A DNA stretch of 64,000 bases from JAHCHG01 sp041745765 (GCA_041745765.1 JBGTIH010000191.1:28563-92562); one strand, 5' to 3'. Shown: positions 28,691 to 37,630, numbered from the stretch's first letter. Made by a program: numbers and translations. Notes: a model not told the origin generated them from the letters alone.

Positions 28691-28948
28691 ATGATAGATG
28701 AAATGGCTGAGTTTGAAGTATCTGATAGAAATTCATTTATAAAATTTTTAGAAATTTTGAGACAAGATTTCTTAACAAATAGTGATAGTTGGGAAAATCA
28801 AAATCTTGATGATTTTCTGGAAGCGATGATTGCTTATACTGAAGACATTCAAGGTTATTATGATAATACAAATCAGAATGTCGATGCGGATCAACCTTCT
28901 TGGAAAGTTTTTGCTGATATATTTAAAGGCTCAACAGTTTACGAATAA
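28691..28948 (+). CDS. DUF7660-like small acidic protein
   Basis: An 85-residue acidic soluble protein. WENQNLDDFLEAMIAYTEDI, then GYYDNTNQNV, PSWKVFADI and a C-terminal TVYE match my memory of the DUF7660 family, which is unknown in function and often seen near toxin or contact-system genes as an immunity-like protein. Here it sits between an exporter gene and yicC with almost no spacers, and its codon use is more AT-rich than its neighbours. It may have been inserted into the operon. The function is not known. Confidence 0.55.
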   Translation: MIDEMAEFEVSDRNSFIKFLEILRQDFLTNSDSWENQNLDDFLEAMIAYTEDIQGYYDNTNQNVDADQPSWKVFADIFKGSTVYE

Positions 28949-28957
28949 ATTAAAATT

Positions 28958-29836
28958 ATGAAATCAATGACCGGATTCGGGCGCGGAACTATTGCCATCG
29001 AAATTTTTTCCGCATCCGTTGAAATAAAAACAGTTAATAATCGTTTTCTGGACATCAGTCTGCGGATGCCGAATGAATTACAGGCGATTGAAGCGGATTT
29101 GAAGCGTTTGATTACGGAGCGGCTCGTTCGCGGACGAATCGAGATAAACTTAAGCTATGAACGCGATAAGGAAGTCGTTTTTGAACTGAATCGTCCGTTG
29201 ATTTCGGGCTATATTTCCGCGCTCAAGGAAATGCAGGAAACATTCGGTTTGGAAGGCGAACCCGATATGAATTATATTGCGCGTTTGCCGAATGCCTTTC
29301 AGACGGCGAAAGCGGATTTAACGGAAGAATCAACAGAAGCGATTAAAAACGCGTTCAAACTCGCGCTTTTAGAACTCGAAAAAATGCGCGAAATCGAAGG
29401 CGCTTCGCTGAAAAATGAACTCGAAGCGCGTCTTTCGGTCATCGAAAAATTGCTTCCCGTGATCGAAGCCGAAAGCGAAAATGTTTTGGAAGAATATCGC
29501 GAACGTCTGAGCAAAAAGGTTACGGAAATGCTTGAAAAAAGCGATTCGCAGATCGAAATAGATCAAGGCAGGCTCGCACAGGAAGTCGCCTATTTAGCGA
29601 CCAGAAGCGATATTTCCGAAGAAATCACGCGCCTGAAAAGCCACATCGAACAATTTCGCACGATTATGGAAGACGAAAAAGATGTCGGCAAACGGCTCGA
29701 TTTTTTAACGCAGGAATTAAACCGCGAGGCAAACACGATCGCTTCCAAAACGCAGAATCTAATCGTCAAAGAATCGTCTTTAACAATCAAAGCGGAAATC
29801 GAAAAAATCCGCGAACAAGTCCAGAATGTTGAGTAA
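28958..29836 (+). CDS. yicC: YicC family endoribonuclease
   Basis: A 292-residue protein of full family length. It begins with the hallmark MKSMTGFGRG and has NNRFLDISLRMPNEL, RGRIEINLSYE and the C-terminal KRLDFLTQELNREANTIASK. YicC proteins are ring-shaped endoribonucleases that act on RNA and influence sRNA decay. It is followed by gmk after a repeat-bearing spacer, the conserved order yicC-gmk-rpoZ seen in many bacteria, which supports the call. Confidence 0.9.
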   Translation: MKSMTGFGRGTIAIEIFSASVEIKTVNNRFLDISLRMPNELQAIEADLKRLITERLVRGRIEINLSYERDKEVVFELNRPLISGYISALKEMQETFGLEGEPDMNYIARLPNAFQTAKADLTEESTEAIKNAFKLALLELEKMREIEGASLKNELEARLSVIEKLLPVIEAESENVLEEYRERLSKKVTEMLEKSDSQIEIDQGRLAQEVAYLATRSDISEEITRLKSHIEQFRTIMEDEKDVGKRLDFLTQELNREANTIASKTQNLIVKESSLTIKAEIEKIREQVQNVE

Positions 29837-29847
29837 GATAGTTTTAA

Positions 29848-29993
29848 GAGTTGACCGAGTTGACCGAGTTAGCCGAGTTTGCTGAGTTTTTAAAATTGAG
29901 GAGATTTGTAGAATTAATTGTTTTAACTAAACTATTATACGGCAGTCTCAAAAAACTCGGTCAACCCGGCAAACTCAGCAAACCCGACAAACT
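29848..29993. repeat. Inverted repeat with 9-nt periodic arms
   Basis: The left arm has the 9-nt units GAGTTGACC, GAGTTGACC, GAGTTAGCC, GAGTTTGCT (29848-29883). The right arm has AACTCGGTC, AACCCGGCA, AACTCAGCA, AACCCGACA (about 29953-29988), complementary in kind and also 9-nt in period. It fills the spacer between yicC and gmk. Confidence 0.85.
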
Positions 29994-30003
29994 TTAAAGA
30001 AGA

Positions 30004-30615
30004 ATGAAAGGAAATTTAATCATTATCAGTTCGCCTTCGGGCGGCGGGAAAGGCACTTTGATTAAAGAGATTTTAAGATGTGTGCCGGAAATCGGTTATT
30101 CGGTGTCGTTCACGACGCGGAAAAGGCGGGACGGCGAACAAAACGGAAGCGATTATTATTTCGTTGAAAAAGAAGAATTTGAAAGTTTAATAAATGAAGG
30201 CGAGTTTCTGGAATTTGCCGAAGTTCACGGGAATTTTTACGGAACTTCGATCAAACAAATCGAAAGCGAACTCGGAATCGGGCGCGATATTATTTTGGAA
30301 ATTGATGTTCAAGGCGCATATTCGATTCTCAAAAAAGTGCCGGATGCAGTCAGTATTTTCATTATGCCGCCGTCTTTTGAAACTCTGCGGCGGCGTTTGA
30401 TAAATCGTGCAACCGAAAATCAAAAAGATTTGGAAATCCGTCTGCAAAACTCTCTTGAAGAAGTCAGTCGTTACAATGAATTTGAATATATCGTAATAAA
30501 TGGCGAGATTGAAGAAGCCGTCCGAGATTTGGAGGCAATTATTTTGGCAGAAAGATTAAAACGGATTAGACAAACCGTAGCAATACAAGGTATTTTAGAT
30601 AGTTTCGATGTTTAA
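30004..30615 (+). CDS. gmk: Guanylate kinase
   Basis: A 203-residue enzyme that phosphorylates GMP to GDP with ATP. The P-loop reads SSPSGGGKGT, a slight variant of the common SGPSGVGKGT. SYSVSFTTRKRRDGEQNGSDYYFV in parts holds the GMP-binding Arg and Tyr residues; ILEIDVQGA is the Walker B-type strand, and the lid region has RRLINRATENQKDLEIRL. Length and order are standard. It lies between yicC and rpoZ, as is common. Confidence 0.95.
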   Translation: MKGNLIIISSPSGGGKGTLIKEILRCVPEIGYSVSFTTRKRRDGEQNGSDYYFVEKEEFESLINEGEFLEFAEVHGNFYGTSIKQIESELGIGRDIILEIDVQGAYSILKKVPDAVSIFIMPPSFETLRRRLINRATENQKDLEIRLQNSLEEVSRYNEFEYIVINGEIEEAVRDLEAIILAERLKRIRQTVAIQGILDSFDV

Positions 30616-30648
30616 TTTATAAATGCAAACGGGGAAACAAATTAGAAT

Positions 30649-30876
30649 ATGGTTGAACAAATAGAAGAATTGGAAGAAACAGCAATTACAGAAATAGATG
30701 AATCACAAATAATTGATTCAAAATACCGCAAAATTATCTTAGCCGCGCAACGCAGCAAACAGCTTCAACGCGGAGCAACGCCGCGGCTTGATATGGATTT
30801 GAAACACCACAAACCAACGCGTGTGGCAATGAAAGAACTCGAATCCGGCGTCATTCATTTTGATACGACAAAATAG
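30649..30876 (+). CDS. rpoZ: RNA polymerase omega subunit
   Basis: A 75-residue protein with the omega core: IDSKYRKIILAAQRSKQLQRG, then the tail KPTRVAMKELESGVIHFD. Omega helps assemble beta-prime and binds (p)ppGpp with it in some bacteria. The conserved position after gmk supports the call. No terminator is obvious directly after it; a large inverted repeat follows. Confidence 0.9.
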   Translation: MVEQIEELEETAITEIDESQIIDSKYRKIILAAQRSKQLQRGATPRLDMDLKHHKPTRVAMKELESGVIHFDTTK

Positions 30877-30934
30877 AAAGAAATCATAATCACTTTAAAA
30901 TTCGCGCTTTTTTTTATTTGTATAAATTTCGATA

Positions 30935-31077
30935 CTGTAAATAATTCGTGCGTTTGATAAAAAAATCGGTATAGTGAGCTGCAAGTGAATGCCTCGATTA
31001 TCTAAAAAGTTAATTCCAAACAAATCTGCTCACTAACGTTATATTGATTGCTCTGCATTCGCACGAATTATTTACAG
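30935..31077. repeat. 143-bp element with 18-bp perfect terminal inverted repeats
   Basis: The spacer 30877-31232 has no gene. CTGTAAATAATTCGTGCG (30935-30952) is exactly complementary to 31060-31077. Inside, AGTGAGC (about 30974) and GCTCACT (31027-31033) can pair, as can GAATGC and GCATTC, so the whole unit may fold as one interrupted hairpin. It could be a MITE-like remnant or a structured RNA; size alone would also suit 6S RNA, but I see no further support for that. Confidence 0.6.
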
Positions 31078-31125
31078 CAACTAAATTTACAAAACCGGTT
31101 TGTGAAAATTTTCCGTTCCTGTCTT

Positions 31126-31168
31126 AAAAAACACGCTGAAACTATAAAGAATTTCAGCGTGTTTTTTT
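31126..31168 (-). terminator. Bidirectional Rho-independent terminator
   Basis: AAAAAACACGCTGAAA (31126-31141) pairs with TTTCAGCGTGTTTTTT (31152-31167). T runs occur on both strands. It lies past the stop of the CSLREA protein gene and could also end transcription coming from rpoZ. Confidence 0.85.
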
Positions 31169-31232
31169 TAATTTCCGATGTTTCGCAAACAGAGAAAATT
31201 GATCGGACCGCGAGCGTCAATAAACCGGAGAT

Positions 31233-34200
31233 CTATTGTATAAAAGCCGACGGAACAGGAAGATCGCCCGTCGAACCGAATCCGAGAGCCGAAAATCCTG
31301 ATGTTGACTGTAAAAGATACCACGTTCCGTTTGAAGGTCTGAAAACCGCCGCGTCCGAGCGCCCGTCGCCGTCGTAATCTCCTGCCGCGGGAATATCGCC
31401 CGAAGTTCCGAATGGAAACGAGTAAAATGAATTGTTTTCCGATCTTAAGATAAACCATTCGCCCGTCGAAGGTCGCCAAAAAGCCACATCGGCGCGTCCG
31501 TCGCCTGTGTAATCCGCAGGAACGGGTTTGTCCGAAGCCGTTCCGAAATTATAAACAATGACCGTTTGCGTTGCTGAACGATTAATCCACCATTCGCCTG
31601 TCGAAGGACGAAAAACAGCTAAATCGGCTTTTCCATCTCCGTCAAAATCACCGACTTGTGGAATATCGCCTGACGCGCCGAAAGCAGTAATAGTAGTTTC
31701 GCCCGAAGAATTCAGAATATACCACGTCGAATTTGATGGGCGGAAAATCACCGGATCGGCTTTACCGTCGCCGTCGAAATCAGCCGCCAGCGGAATATCT
31801 CCAGAAATACCGAACGGGAACGAATAAAACGAAGAATCATCTGAACGCAGCACAAACCATTCTCCCGAATTGGGGCGAAAAACGGCAATATCTGTTTTCC
31901 GGTCGCCCGTAAAATCGGCAGGTGTGATAATGTCCGTTGCTTGTCCGAATTGAGCGGCTGAAACCTGCCCGCTGCCTGATTTGCGATACCACCATTCACC
32001 AACCGAAGGGCGAAAAACGGCAATATCTGTTTTGCCGTCGCCGTCGAAATCAAACAAAGAGATGCCGTTCACGTCATTAGCTTGTCTTTCAAACGCGCCG
32101 ATGTCCGATCCGTCGCCGTTCGGCGCATTCGGAATTGTCGGAAAATCATACGGGCGAATCCGTCCGCGCTGATCGGCAGTCGTTGACAAAATATCGGTTA
32201 AAAGTGCTTTATCAATCGCCGGACTTGTCGGTCGGAGCGCGTGCGTTTTGGTTAAACCGCCATAATTTCTCAAAGGCAAAAGCTGCGGGTCTGCTCCGAT
32301 GATATTCGTTTCGAGATTTGTTCCGACAATCGTTGTGCTTTGCGTATTTCCAATCAGATTGTAACCGCCTGAAGTAATCGTTCCGAAAAAGTCTTCCAAT
32401 GAATTAGCGGCAATGATCGAATTGCGCGCATTGACCGTTCCGCCGAGATTGATAATTCCGCCGCCGCTGGCTGATGAATTTCGGGCAATCGTCGAATTCG
32501 TTAAATTTAAAATTCCACGATTATTTATTCCGCCGCCGTCTTGGACTGCCGAATTACCGCTGATTGTCGAATTGATTAAATTCAAAATTCCTGTAAAATT
32601 TGAAACTCCTCCGGCTCCGTCAGACGAAATGTTGTTGCTGATAGTTGAAGAAACAATGCTTTTACTGCCCGAACCGAAAATGTAAATTCCACCGCCAAAC
32701 CCGGCATAATTACCATCAATTGTTGAATTAATTAAAGTCAGACTAACGCTCATAATTCCGCCGCCAACCGCAGAACTGTTTCCACTGATGATCGAATTTG
32801 AAATGGTAAACCTGTCGCCTCTAAGTCCGCCGCCTTCATTCACCGATGTATTGTTGATTATTGAAGATTTTGACAGATTAAACGAAGCATTATTGCGGAT
32901 ACCGCCGCCGGAATCTGAGGCGTAATTATTGTCAACAACAGAGTTGGTCATACTGACGCTTGCCAAATTATCAATTCCACCGCCAATTTTGGCTTGGTTG
33001 TTTTTTATTAAAGAATTATTGATTGAAATTGTGCCGCGTCTGACATAGATTCCGCCGCCGGTGCCGAGATTCCCTGTATTATTCTCGATAACTGAATTAT
33101 TAATAGTCGTCTGAAAATTGTCGGCACTAAATAATCCGCCGCCGTCCCTTAATGAAAAGCAATTACTTATATTTACATCATTAAGAATTAACGCACCGGC
33201 ATTCAGAATGCCTCCGCCCCAAATTCCTTCACCTGAAGTAGTCGTAACAGAACCGTTTTTAATTGACAGATTATTGATAATTACGTTTGAGTTAAAGAGT
33301 ATGTTGATGACGCGGCTTGCTTCATTGCCTGAGATCGTTAAAACGTTCATTCCCGCGCCGTTTATAGTTAGAGTTCCATTATTTTGAATCACAAGTTCTG
33401 TGCCGGACAAAATAATAGTTTGAGGCGAACTAAAGACAGCCGGATCAAAAGTAATGATTTCATCTGTGGAAGTAGAATTTGCAACGGTAATGGCTTCCCT
33501 TAGTGAACAATCCGAATCGCAAACACCGTCATTTGTGTCTGCCGTTTTAGTAACGATCAGAATTCTGGATAACTCAAATGCGCCGATGTCCGGCAAAAGT
33601 GAACCATTATTATCGCCGTCCGCCGGACGCGTCCGTCTGCGCTGATCAATTGGCGGAAAATTATTGGGATCTGCCGCATCAATCGCCGGGCTGTTTGGCG
33701 AAAGCGCAATTGTTAATGTTTCGCCGCCGTTATTTTGTAAACCGTTCTGATCAAACAGCGGGTCTTGATCCAAAATATTTCCGGCAGTATTTCCCGTAAT
33801 TGTCGTTAAGGTTGTATTTTGAATCAGATTATAACCGAGAGAACTTAAAATTCCCTGAAAATCCGGTGCGTTTGGCGCAATGTTTCGGGCGATAATCGAA
33901 TTACGCGACTCGAATTGACCGCTGTTTAAAACACCGCCGCCGACTCCGAAAAAAGGATTCGTTCGATTATTACTGACGGTCGAACTATTTAAAATTAGCG
34001 TTCCGAAGTTACCGATACCGCCGCCGTTATTGCCTTCATTTCCAAAAATCGTCGAATTTATAATGCCGATCGTGCCGCTGTTGTTAGCAACACCGCCGCC
34101 GGATCCGCCGGTTGAACCCGATAAATTATAATTAATTGTGGAATGTCCGATATTGACGATTCCGCCGGTATTATAAATTCCGCCGCCAGAAGTTAATGCC

Positions 34201-34838
34201 GAATTATTTCTGAAAGTCGAATCCGAAATTGTTAAATTGCCTTCATTATAAACTCCGCCGCCGTGTTGGATTGAAACATTATTTTCGATTACGCTTCTGT
34301 TAATCGTCAAATTTCCTGCGTTCCAGATACCGCCGCCGCGAATCGGCAGATCAAAGGATTTTCCGCCTTTAATTATCAAATTATTAAATATTACGTTCGA
34401 TTGAGTTCCGATCTTAAAAGGTCGGAATTGATTGTTGCCGTCAATCGTAATTTTGATTTCCGAAATCGAATTTATTGTTAAATTTACGTTGGTAGTGATT
34501 GATAATTCTCCGCCGGACAAAACAATCGAACTTCCCGGAATGAAAACACGGGAATCAAACAAAATTGCTGCAGACGAAGCCGGAGTTGAATTTGCTTTAT
34601 TGATCGCACCGCGCAGTGTGCAATCATTCGGAGCGTCAGAACACGCAGAAACATCTGCATCATCCAAACGGTCAACAAACAAAATTTGTGCCGAAATATT
34701 CGAAGCCGCGCCAATAAAAAAAACTGCGCCGAAGATTAGCGCAGGAATAATTTTCAAGAAATTCGTTTCTTTTTTTAATTGAAGGAATTTTAAAGAAATG
34801 AAAGTTTGAAACGTGTTAGGGATTTTTTTTTTTAACAT
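31233..34838 (-). CDS. Giant secreted CSLREA / beta-helix / FG-GAP protein
   Basis: A 1201-residue protein. After a long basic N-region and signal peptide (ending near NISAQ) comes a CSLREA-like entry (CTLRGAINKANS) and a right-handed beta-helix with NSTxxxNxxxxGGGIxN rungs (residues about 100-420). A second CSLREA entry (CSLREAITVANST) starts another, longer helix (about 430-890). The end is a block of six to seven FG-GAP repeats (FDFDGDGKTDIAVFRPSVG and relatives), very close to those of the S8 peptidase at 21.8-25 kb. GGAG lies 11 nt before the ATG. Such proteins are surface or outer membrane adhesins or polysaccharide-binding proteins by family; the ligand is unknown. Confidence 0.8.
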   Translation of the reverse strand: MLKKKIPNTFQTFISLKFLQLKKETNFLKIIPALIFGAVFFIGAASNISAQILFVDRLDDADVSACSDAPNDCTLRGAINKANSTPASSAAILFDSRVFIPGSSIVLSGGELSITTNVNLTINSISEIKITIDGNNQFRPFKIGTQSNVIFNNLIIKGGKSFDLPIRGGGIWNAGNLTINRSVIENNVSIQHGGGVYNEGNLTISDSTFRNNSALTSGGGIYNTGGIVNIGHSTINYNLSGSTGGSGGGVANNSGTIGIINSTIFGNEGNNGGGIGNFGTLILNSSTVSNNRTNPFFGVGGGVLNSGQFESRNSIIARNIAPNAPDFQGILSSLGYNLIQNTTLTTITGNTAGNILDQDPLFDQNGLQNNGGETLTIALSPNSPAIDAADPNNFPPIDQRRRTRPADGDNNGSLLPDIGAFELSRILIVTKTADTNDGVCDSDCSLREAITVANSTSTDEIITFDPAVFSSPQTIILSGTELVIQNNGTLTINGAGMNVLTISGNEASRVINILFNSNVIINNLSIKNGSVTTTSGEGIWGGGILNAGALILNDVNISNCFSLRDGGGLFSADNFQTTINNSVIENNTGNLGTGGGIYVRRGTISINNSLIKNNQAKIGGGIDNLASVSMTNSVVDNNYASDSGGGIRNNASFNLSKSSIINNTSVNEGGGLRGDRFTISNSIISGNSSAVGGGIMSVSLTLINSTIDGNYAGFGGGIYIFGSGSKSIVSSTISNNISSDGAGGVSNFTGILNLINSTISGNSAVQDGGGINNRGILNLTNSTIARNSSASGGGIINLGGTVNARNSIIAANSLEDFFGTITSGGYNLIGNTQSTTIVGTNLETNIIGADPQLLPLRNYGGLTKTHALRPTSPAIDKALLTDILSTTADQRGRIRPYDFPTIPNAPNGDGSDIGAFERQANDVNGISLFDFDGDGKTDIAVFRPSVGEWWYRKSGSGQVSAAQFGQATDIITPADFTGDRKTDIAVFRPNSGEWFVLRSDDSSFYSFPFGISGDIPLAADFDGDGKADPVIFRPSNSTWYILNSSGETTITAFGASGDIPQVGDFDGDGKADLAVFRPSTGEWWINRSATQTVIVYNFGTASDKPVPADYTGDGRADVAFWRPSTGEWFILRSENNSFYSFPFGTSGDIPAAGDYDGDGRSDAAVFRPSNGTWYLLQSTSGFSALGFGSTGDLPVPSAFIQ

Positions 34839-35040
34839 TCAGAATTATTCTCCGTTTTTTTATCAGAACAAGATTTCCAGTCAGAAGTGCGAGTGAAAAC
34901 TGCCCGAAAAAAAATAAACATTAAAGGCTGAATCGAAAATTTTTAGTTGATGCTCGAAAAGTATATGTCAAAAACAATTAATTGCCAATAATTTCCGCAA
35001 AAATATGATTTTTTAATTTTTTCGGAAACTCAAAAATATA

Positions 35041-35532
35041 TTACGTTTCTTTGAACTCTTGCCGATTATCAAGTTCAGTAAATTCTTGTGTGATTCGTCT
35101 TTCACTATTCCATTGTACAAATTTTTCCGCTGCGTCGCGGGCTTCGATCTCGAACGGAATTTCAAGATAAGCCGCTTGTCTGGCGGGCAAATCCCATTTT
35201 TCTTTTTTTCTTAAATTCCTCAGATAACTTCCCAGATAATTATAAAAAAATCCGATAAATCCGTGCTTTTTATATTGCAGAGAATGTGTGATTTCGTGCG
35301 CCGCAAGGCTTTCGGAAAGTCTTGGCTTATTTTTAGAATTGACGGAAATTAAATGCGGCATTATAAATATTCGGCTGCCGATAGTTATTCCATAGACTTT
35401 GATTAAATTAGTAAAGATTCGCGTGAATCTACCACCGTAAAAATAAATCGGCGGCAGGTGAAAGTTTTCGTCCTTAAAATATTCACGAAAAAATTCTTCC
35501 AAAACTTCGTGCGAATCGGCAGCTAATTTCAT
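35041..35532 (-). CDS. DUF4157-like zinc metalloprotease-like protein
   Basis: About 164 residues from the ATG at 35532; the frame extends to a TTG at 35664, and either start could be right because no clear ribosome site is present. The key motif is HEITHSLQYKKHGF, an HExxH zinc site, with a likely third ligand in IPFEIEARDAAEKF. The flanking FYGGRFTRIFTNL and ITIGSRIFIMP resemble the DUF4157-type peptidase-like domain. No signal peptide. The 200-nt spacer upstream of the neighbouring CSLREA gene is AT-rich without a gene. Substrate unknown. Confidence 0.5.
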   Translation of the reverse strand: MKLAADSHEVLEEFFREYFKDENFHLPPIYFYGGRFTRIFTNLIKVYGITIGSRIFIMPHLISVNSKNKPRLSESLAAHEITHSLQYKKHGFIGFFYNYLGSYLRNLRKKEKWDLPARQAAYLEIPFEIEARDAAEKFVQWNSERRITQEFTELDNRQEFKET

Positions 35533-35836
35533 TAAATGTAAATTTACGACGTTTTTATGAAAATATTCAAAGTAAAATTTTGAAATTTTGAAATTATCAA
35601 CTTTAAAGCCGTCGCATCGGCAGTAATTATAGTCAGAAAAGTAACGTGGCTGGAGGTCAAACAATTAGAAAAAACAAAAGTTCTGAGGTTTAATGGACTT
35701 GCCGCAACAAATCATTGAAAATTCGCTGACAGTATCCATTTGTGGGAACTTATCACAAATTCTCGTGTAAGATTTTCTGCCCCGACTGGTTATGAGGAAT
35801 AGAAAGTAGGAAGAACGATTATTATAGCTTAACCAA

Positions 35837-36475
35837 TTATTTAACACTTTTAGATTTGAATTTTTCGAGTTGCGGCTTAACTTCTGATTGATAACAGGAG
35901 GGACAAATGCTGTGACTAAACTCCGCCTCTGAACGCGAGGAAATATAAGTTTCTACACGTTGCCAGTAATTCTTGTCGTCGCGGACGTGTTTGCAGTAGG
36001 AGCAAATCGGCAGTATGCCTTGCAGTTGTTTTACCTGCTCGAGTACCGCTTCGAGTTCCCGCACTTTTTTATGCAAAGCGCGGGTAGCTTTTTGGGCTTC
36101 CTTTTTCGCCTCCAAAATTTCAACTTCATATTTGTTGCGCTGCCCGATAACAACAAAAACACAATCGTTGAAAACTTTCCCATCCTGCCCCACTCGCCGT
36201 TGCGCATTCGTTAAAACGGGAACATCTTCGCCATCTTTAGAGCGCAAAGAAAGATAAACCTCATCAACTTTTCGTTTCAATTTCAATAGAGGGAAAAAAT
36301 GCGTTTGATAAAAGATGCGTCCGGGAACGGAAAATATTTTTTCCAGGTGCAGATTATGCAGTTCATCGCGCCCGTAACCGAGCAATTTAAGCAAAGTGGT
36401 ATTTACTTCGATGATCTTGCCATCATCGGAGAATACCAGAAAACCGCAGGGCGCATTGTCTAATAATTGGTCCAT
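35837..36475 (-). CDS. PAS domain protein with C-terminal zinc ribbon
   Basis: A 212-residue soluble sensor-like protein. Residues 1-110 form a PAS domain (CGFLVFSDDGKIIEVNTTLLKLLGY). A coiled linker (110-150) leads to a zinc-ribbon-like end: ICSYCKHVRDDKNYW and ICPSCY, a block often found at the C-terminus of PAS proteins in place of an enzyme. There is no phosphatase, kinase or GGDEF domain. AAGG sits 5 nt before the ATG. It begins 18 nt after the RsbQ-like hydrolase gene on the same strand. In Bacillus, RsbQ serves the PAS domain of RsbP; the same partnership is inferred here with a different output end. Confidence 0.8.
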   Translation of the reverse strand: MDQLLDNAPCGFLVFSDDGKIIEVNTTLLKLLGYGRDELHNLHLEKIFSVPGRIFYQTHFFPLLKLKRKVDEVYLSLRSKDGEDVPVLTNAQRRVGQDGKVFNDCVFVVIGQRNKYEVEILEAKKEAQKATRALHKKVRELEAVLEQVKQLQGILPICSYCKHVRDDKNYWQRVETYISSRSEAEFSHSICPSCYQSEVKPQLEKFKSKSVK

Positions 36476-36493
36476 ATCAGCCTTGATAGATTT

Positions 36494-37300
36494 TTACCTT
36501 AACTTAAGATATTCCTTGATAATTTCAACGGTTTTGTTTGGATGGCTCATATGCGGACAATGACCACTTGCTTCCATCAGACGGAGCTTGCTGTTCGGCA
36601 AATTTTTATGCATAAAGTTTCCGACGCTGATTGGTGCAATAGCATCATCTGATACTTGAATAATAAGCGAAGGCGTATTCAATTTCGCCAGATCCGCGCG
36701 ATTATCCGAATAAAAAGTTGCTTCGGCAAAGCGGCGGGCAATTTGCGGATCAATCGAGCAAAAACTTTCTTCGAGTTCTTTTCCTAATTCCGGTTGATCC
36801 GCATTTTTCATAATGACCGGCGCCAAAAAACTTGCCCAGCCCATATAATTCTTATCCATCATATCGAGTAAGCCTTCAAGGTCAGCCCGATCAAAGCCGC
36901 CTGTATAATCCGGCGGATGATTTAGATAACATGGCGAAGGTGTGATTTGAATCAGTTGGCTGAAAAGCTCTGGTCTATCAATCGCTGCGAGTGTGCCAAT
37001 CATACAACTAACTGAATGCCCGACGAAAACTACATCCCGCAAGTCAAGCGCATCGCAAATTTCGATTATGTCCCGGGAGTAACCTTTTAATTCGCTGTAA
37101 CGCTCCGGCTTATAAGCGCTAACATCGGATTTTTCAGAACCGACGTAATCAAACAAAATAACTTGAAACTCTTTCTCAAAGGCAGGCGCAACAAAACGCC
37201 ACATATTCTGGTCGCATCCAAAGCCATGCGCGAACATCATCACCTGCGCACCGACGCCGGAAATTTTTACATTATTACGGGAAACTATGTTTTTAGCCAT
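36494..37300 (-). CDS. RsbQ/KAI2-like alpha/beta hydrolase
   Basis: A 268-residue cytosolic hydrolase. FAHGFGCDQNMW forms the oxyanion strand, the nucleophile lies in GHSVSCMIG, the acid in VSDDAIAPI and the histidine in SGHCPHMSHP. This set and the length match RsbQ, the partner of the PAS-phosphatase RsbP in energy-stress signalling, and its plant relatives KAI2/D14. The next gene encodes a PAS protein 18 nt downstream, which strengthens the RsbQ reading. The small-molecule substrate is unknown. Confidence 0.85.
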   Translation of the reverse strand: MAKNIVSRNNVKISGVGAQVMMFAHGFGCDQNMWRFVAPAFEKEFQVILFDYVGSEKSDVSAYKPERYSELKGYSRDIIEICDALDLRDVVFVGHSVSCMIGTLAAIDRPELFSQLIQITPSPCYLNHPPDYTGGFDRADLEGLLDMMDKNYMGWASFLAPVIMKNADQPELGKELEESFCSIDPQIARRFAEATFYSDNRADLAKLNTPSLIIQVSDDAIAPISVGNFMHKNLPNSKLRLMEASGHCPHMSHPNKTVEIIKEYLKLR

Positions 37301-37355
37301 ATTAAGTTTAACCTTTTAATTTTCTGCAAAACTGTATGGATAGTTCTATGTTAAA

Positions 37356-37396
37356 TAAAAAGAGTTTGAAAACATTACTATTCTCAAACTCTTTTA
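37356..37396 (-). terminator. Rho-independent terminator of csbD
   Basis: AAAAGAGTTTGA pairs with TCAAACTCTTTT around a 13-nt loop; the minus strand ends in TTTTTATTT. It lies just past the CsbD stop codon. Confidence 0.8.
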
Positions 37397-37417
37397 ATGT
37401 TACCAGTAAAAGAAAAA

Positions 37418-37630
37418 TTATTTATTGATCGCATCGCCGACCGATTTAACGGCATCTCCGACTTTGCGTTTAGTTTTTCCCCAAGTGTCTTGGGCTTCGC
37501 CTTCAGCATGTTGAACTTCGCCTTCGGCTTCCAATTCCTCATCGCCGGTTGCTTCACCGACTTTATCTTTTACCGTGCCTTTGACCTTTTCCCATTTTCC
37601 TTCGACTTCATCTTTATTTGGTAATGACAT
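37418..37630 (-). CDS. CsbD family stress protein
   Basis: A 70-residue, highly charged protein: NKDEVEGKWEKVKGTVKDKVGEATGD in parts, then GEVQHAEGEAQDTWGKTK. CsbD is a small general-stress protein controlled by sigma B in Bacillus; its mechanism is unknown. It is a single-gene unit with its own terminator, next to the RsbQ-like/PAS pair, which hints at a shared stress theme. Confidence 0.9.
   Translation of the reverse strand: MSLPNKDEVEGKWEKVKGTVKDKVGEATGDEELEAEGEVQHAEGEAQDTWGKTKRKVGDAVKSVGDAINK

Noticed and set aside
30935..31077. 6S RNA assignment for the element after rpoZ
   Set aside because: Only the size and an interrupted hairpin would fit; the central bubble and flanking stems typical of 6S RNA could not be confirmed by eye.
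35665..35847. A 60-codon minus-strand frame before the metalloprotease-like gene
   Set aside because: No ribosome site, no domain, and it fills the spacer between two genes with an odd composition.
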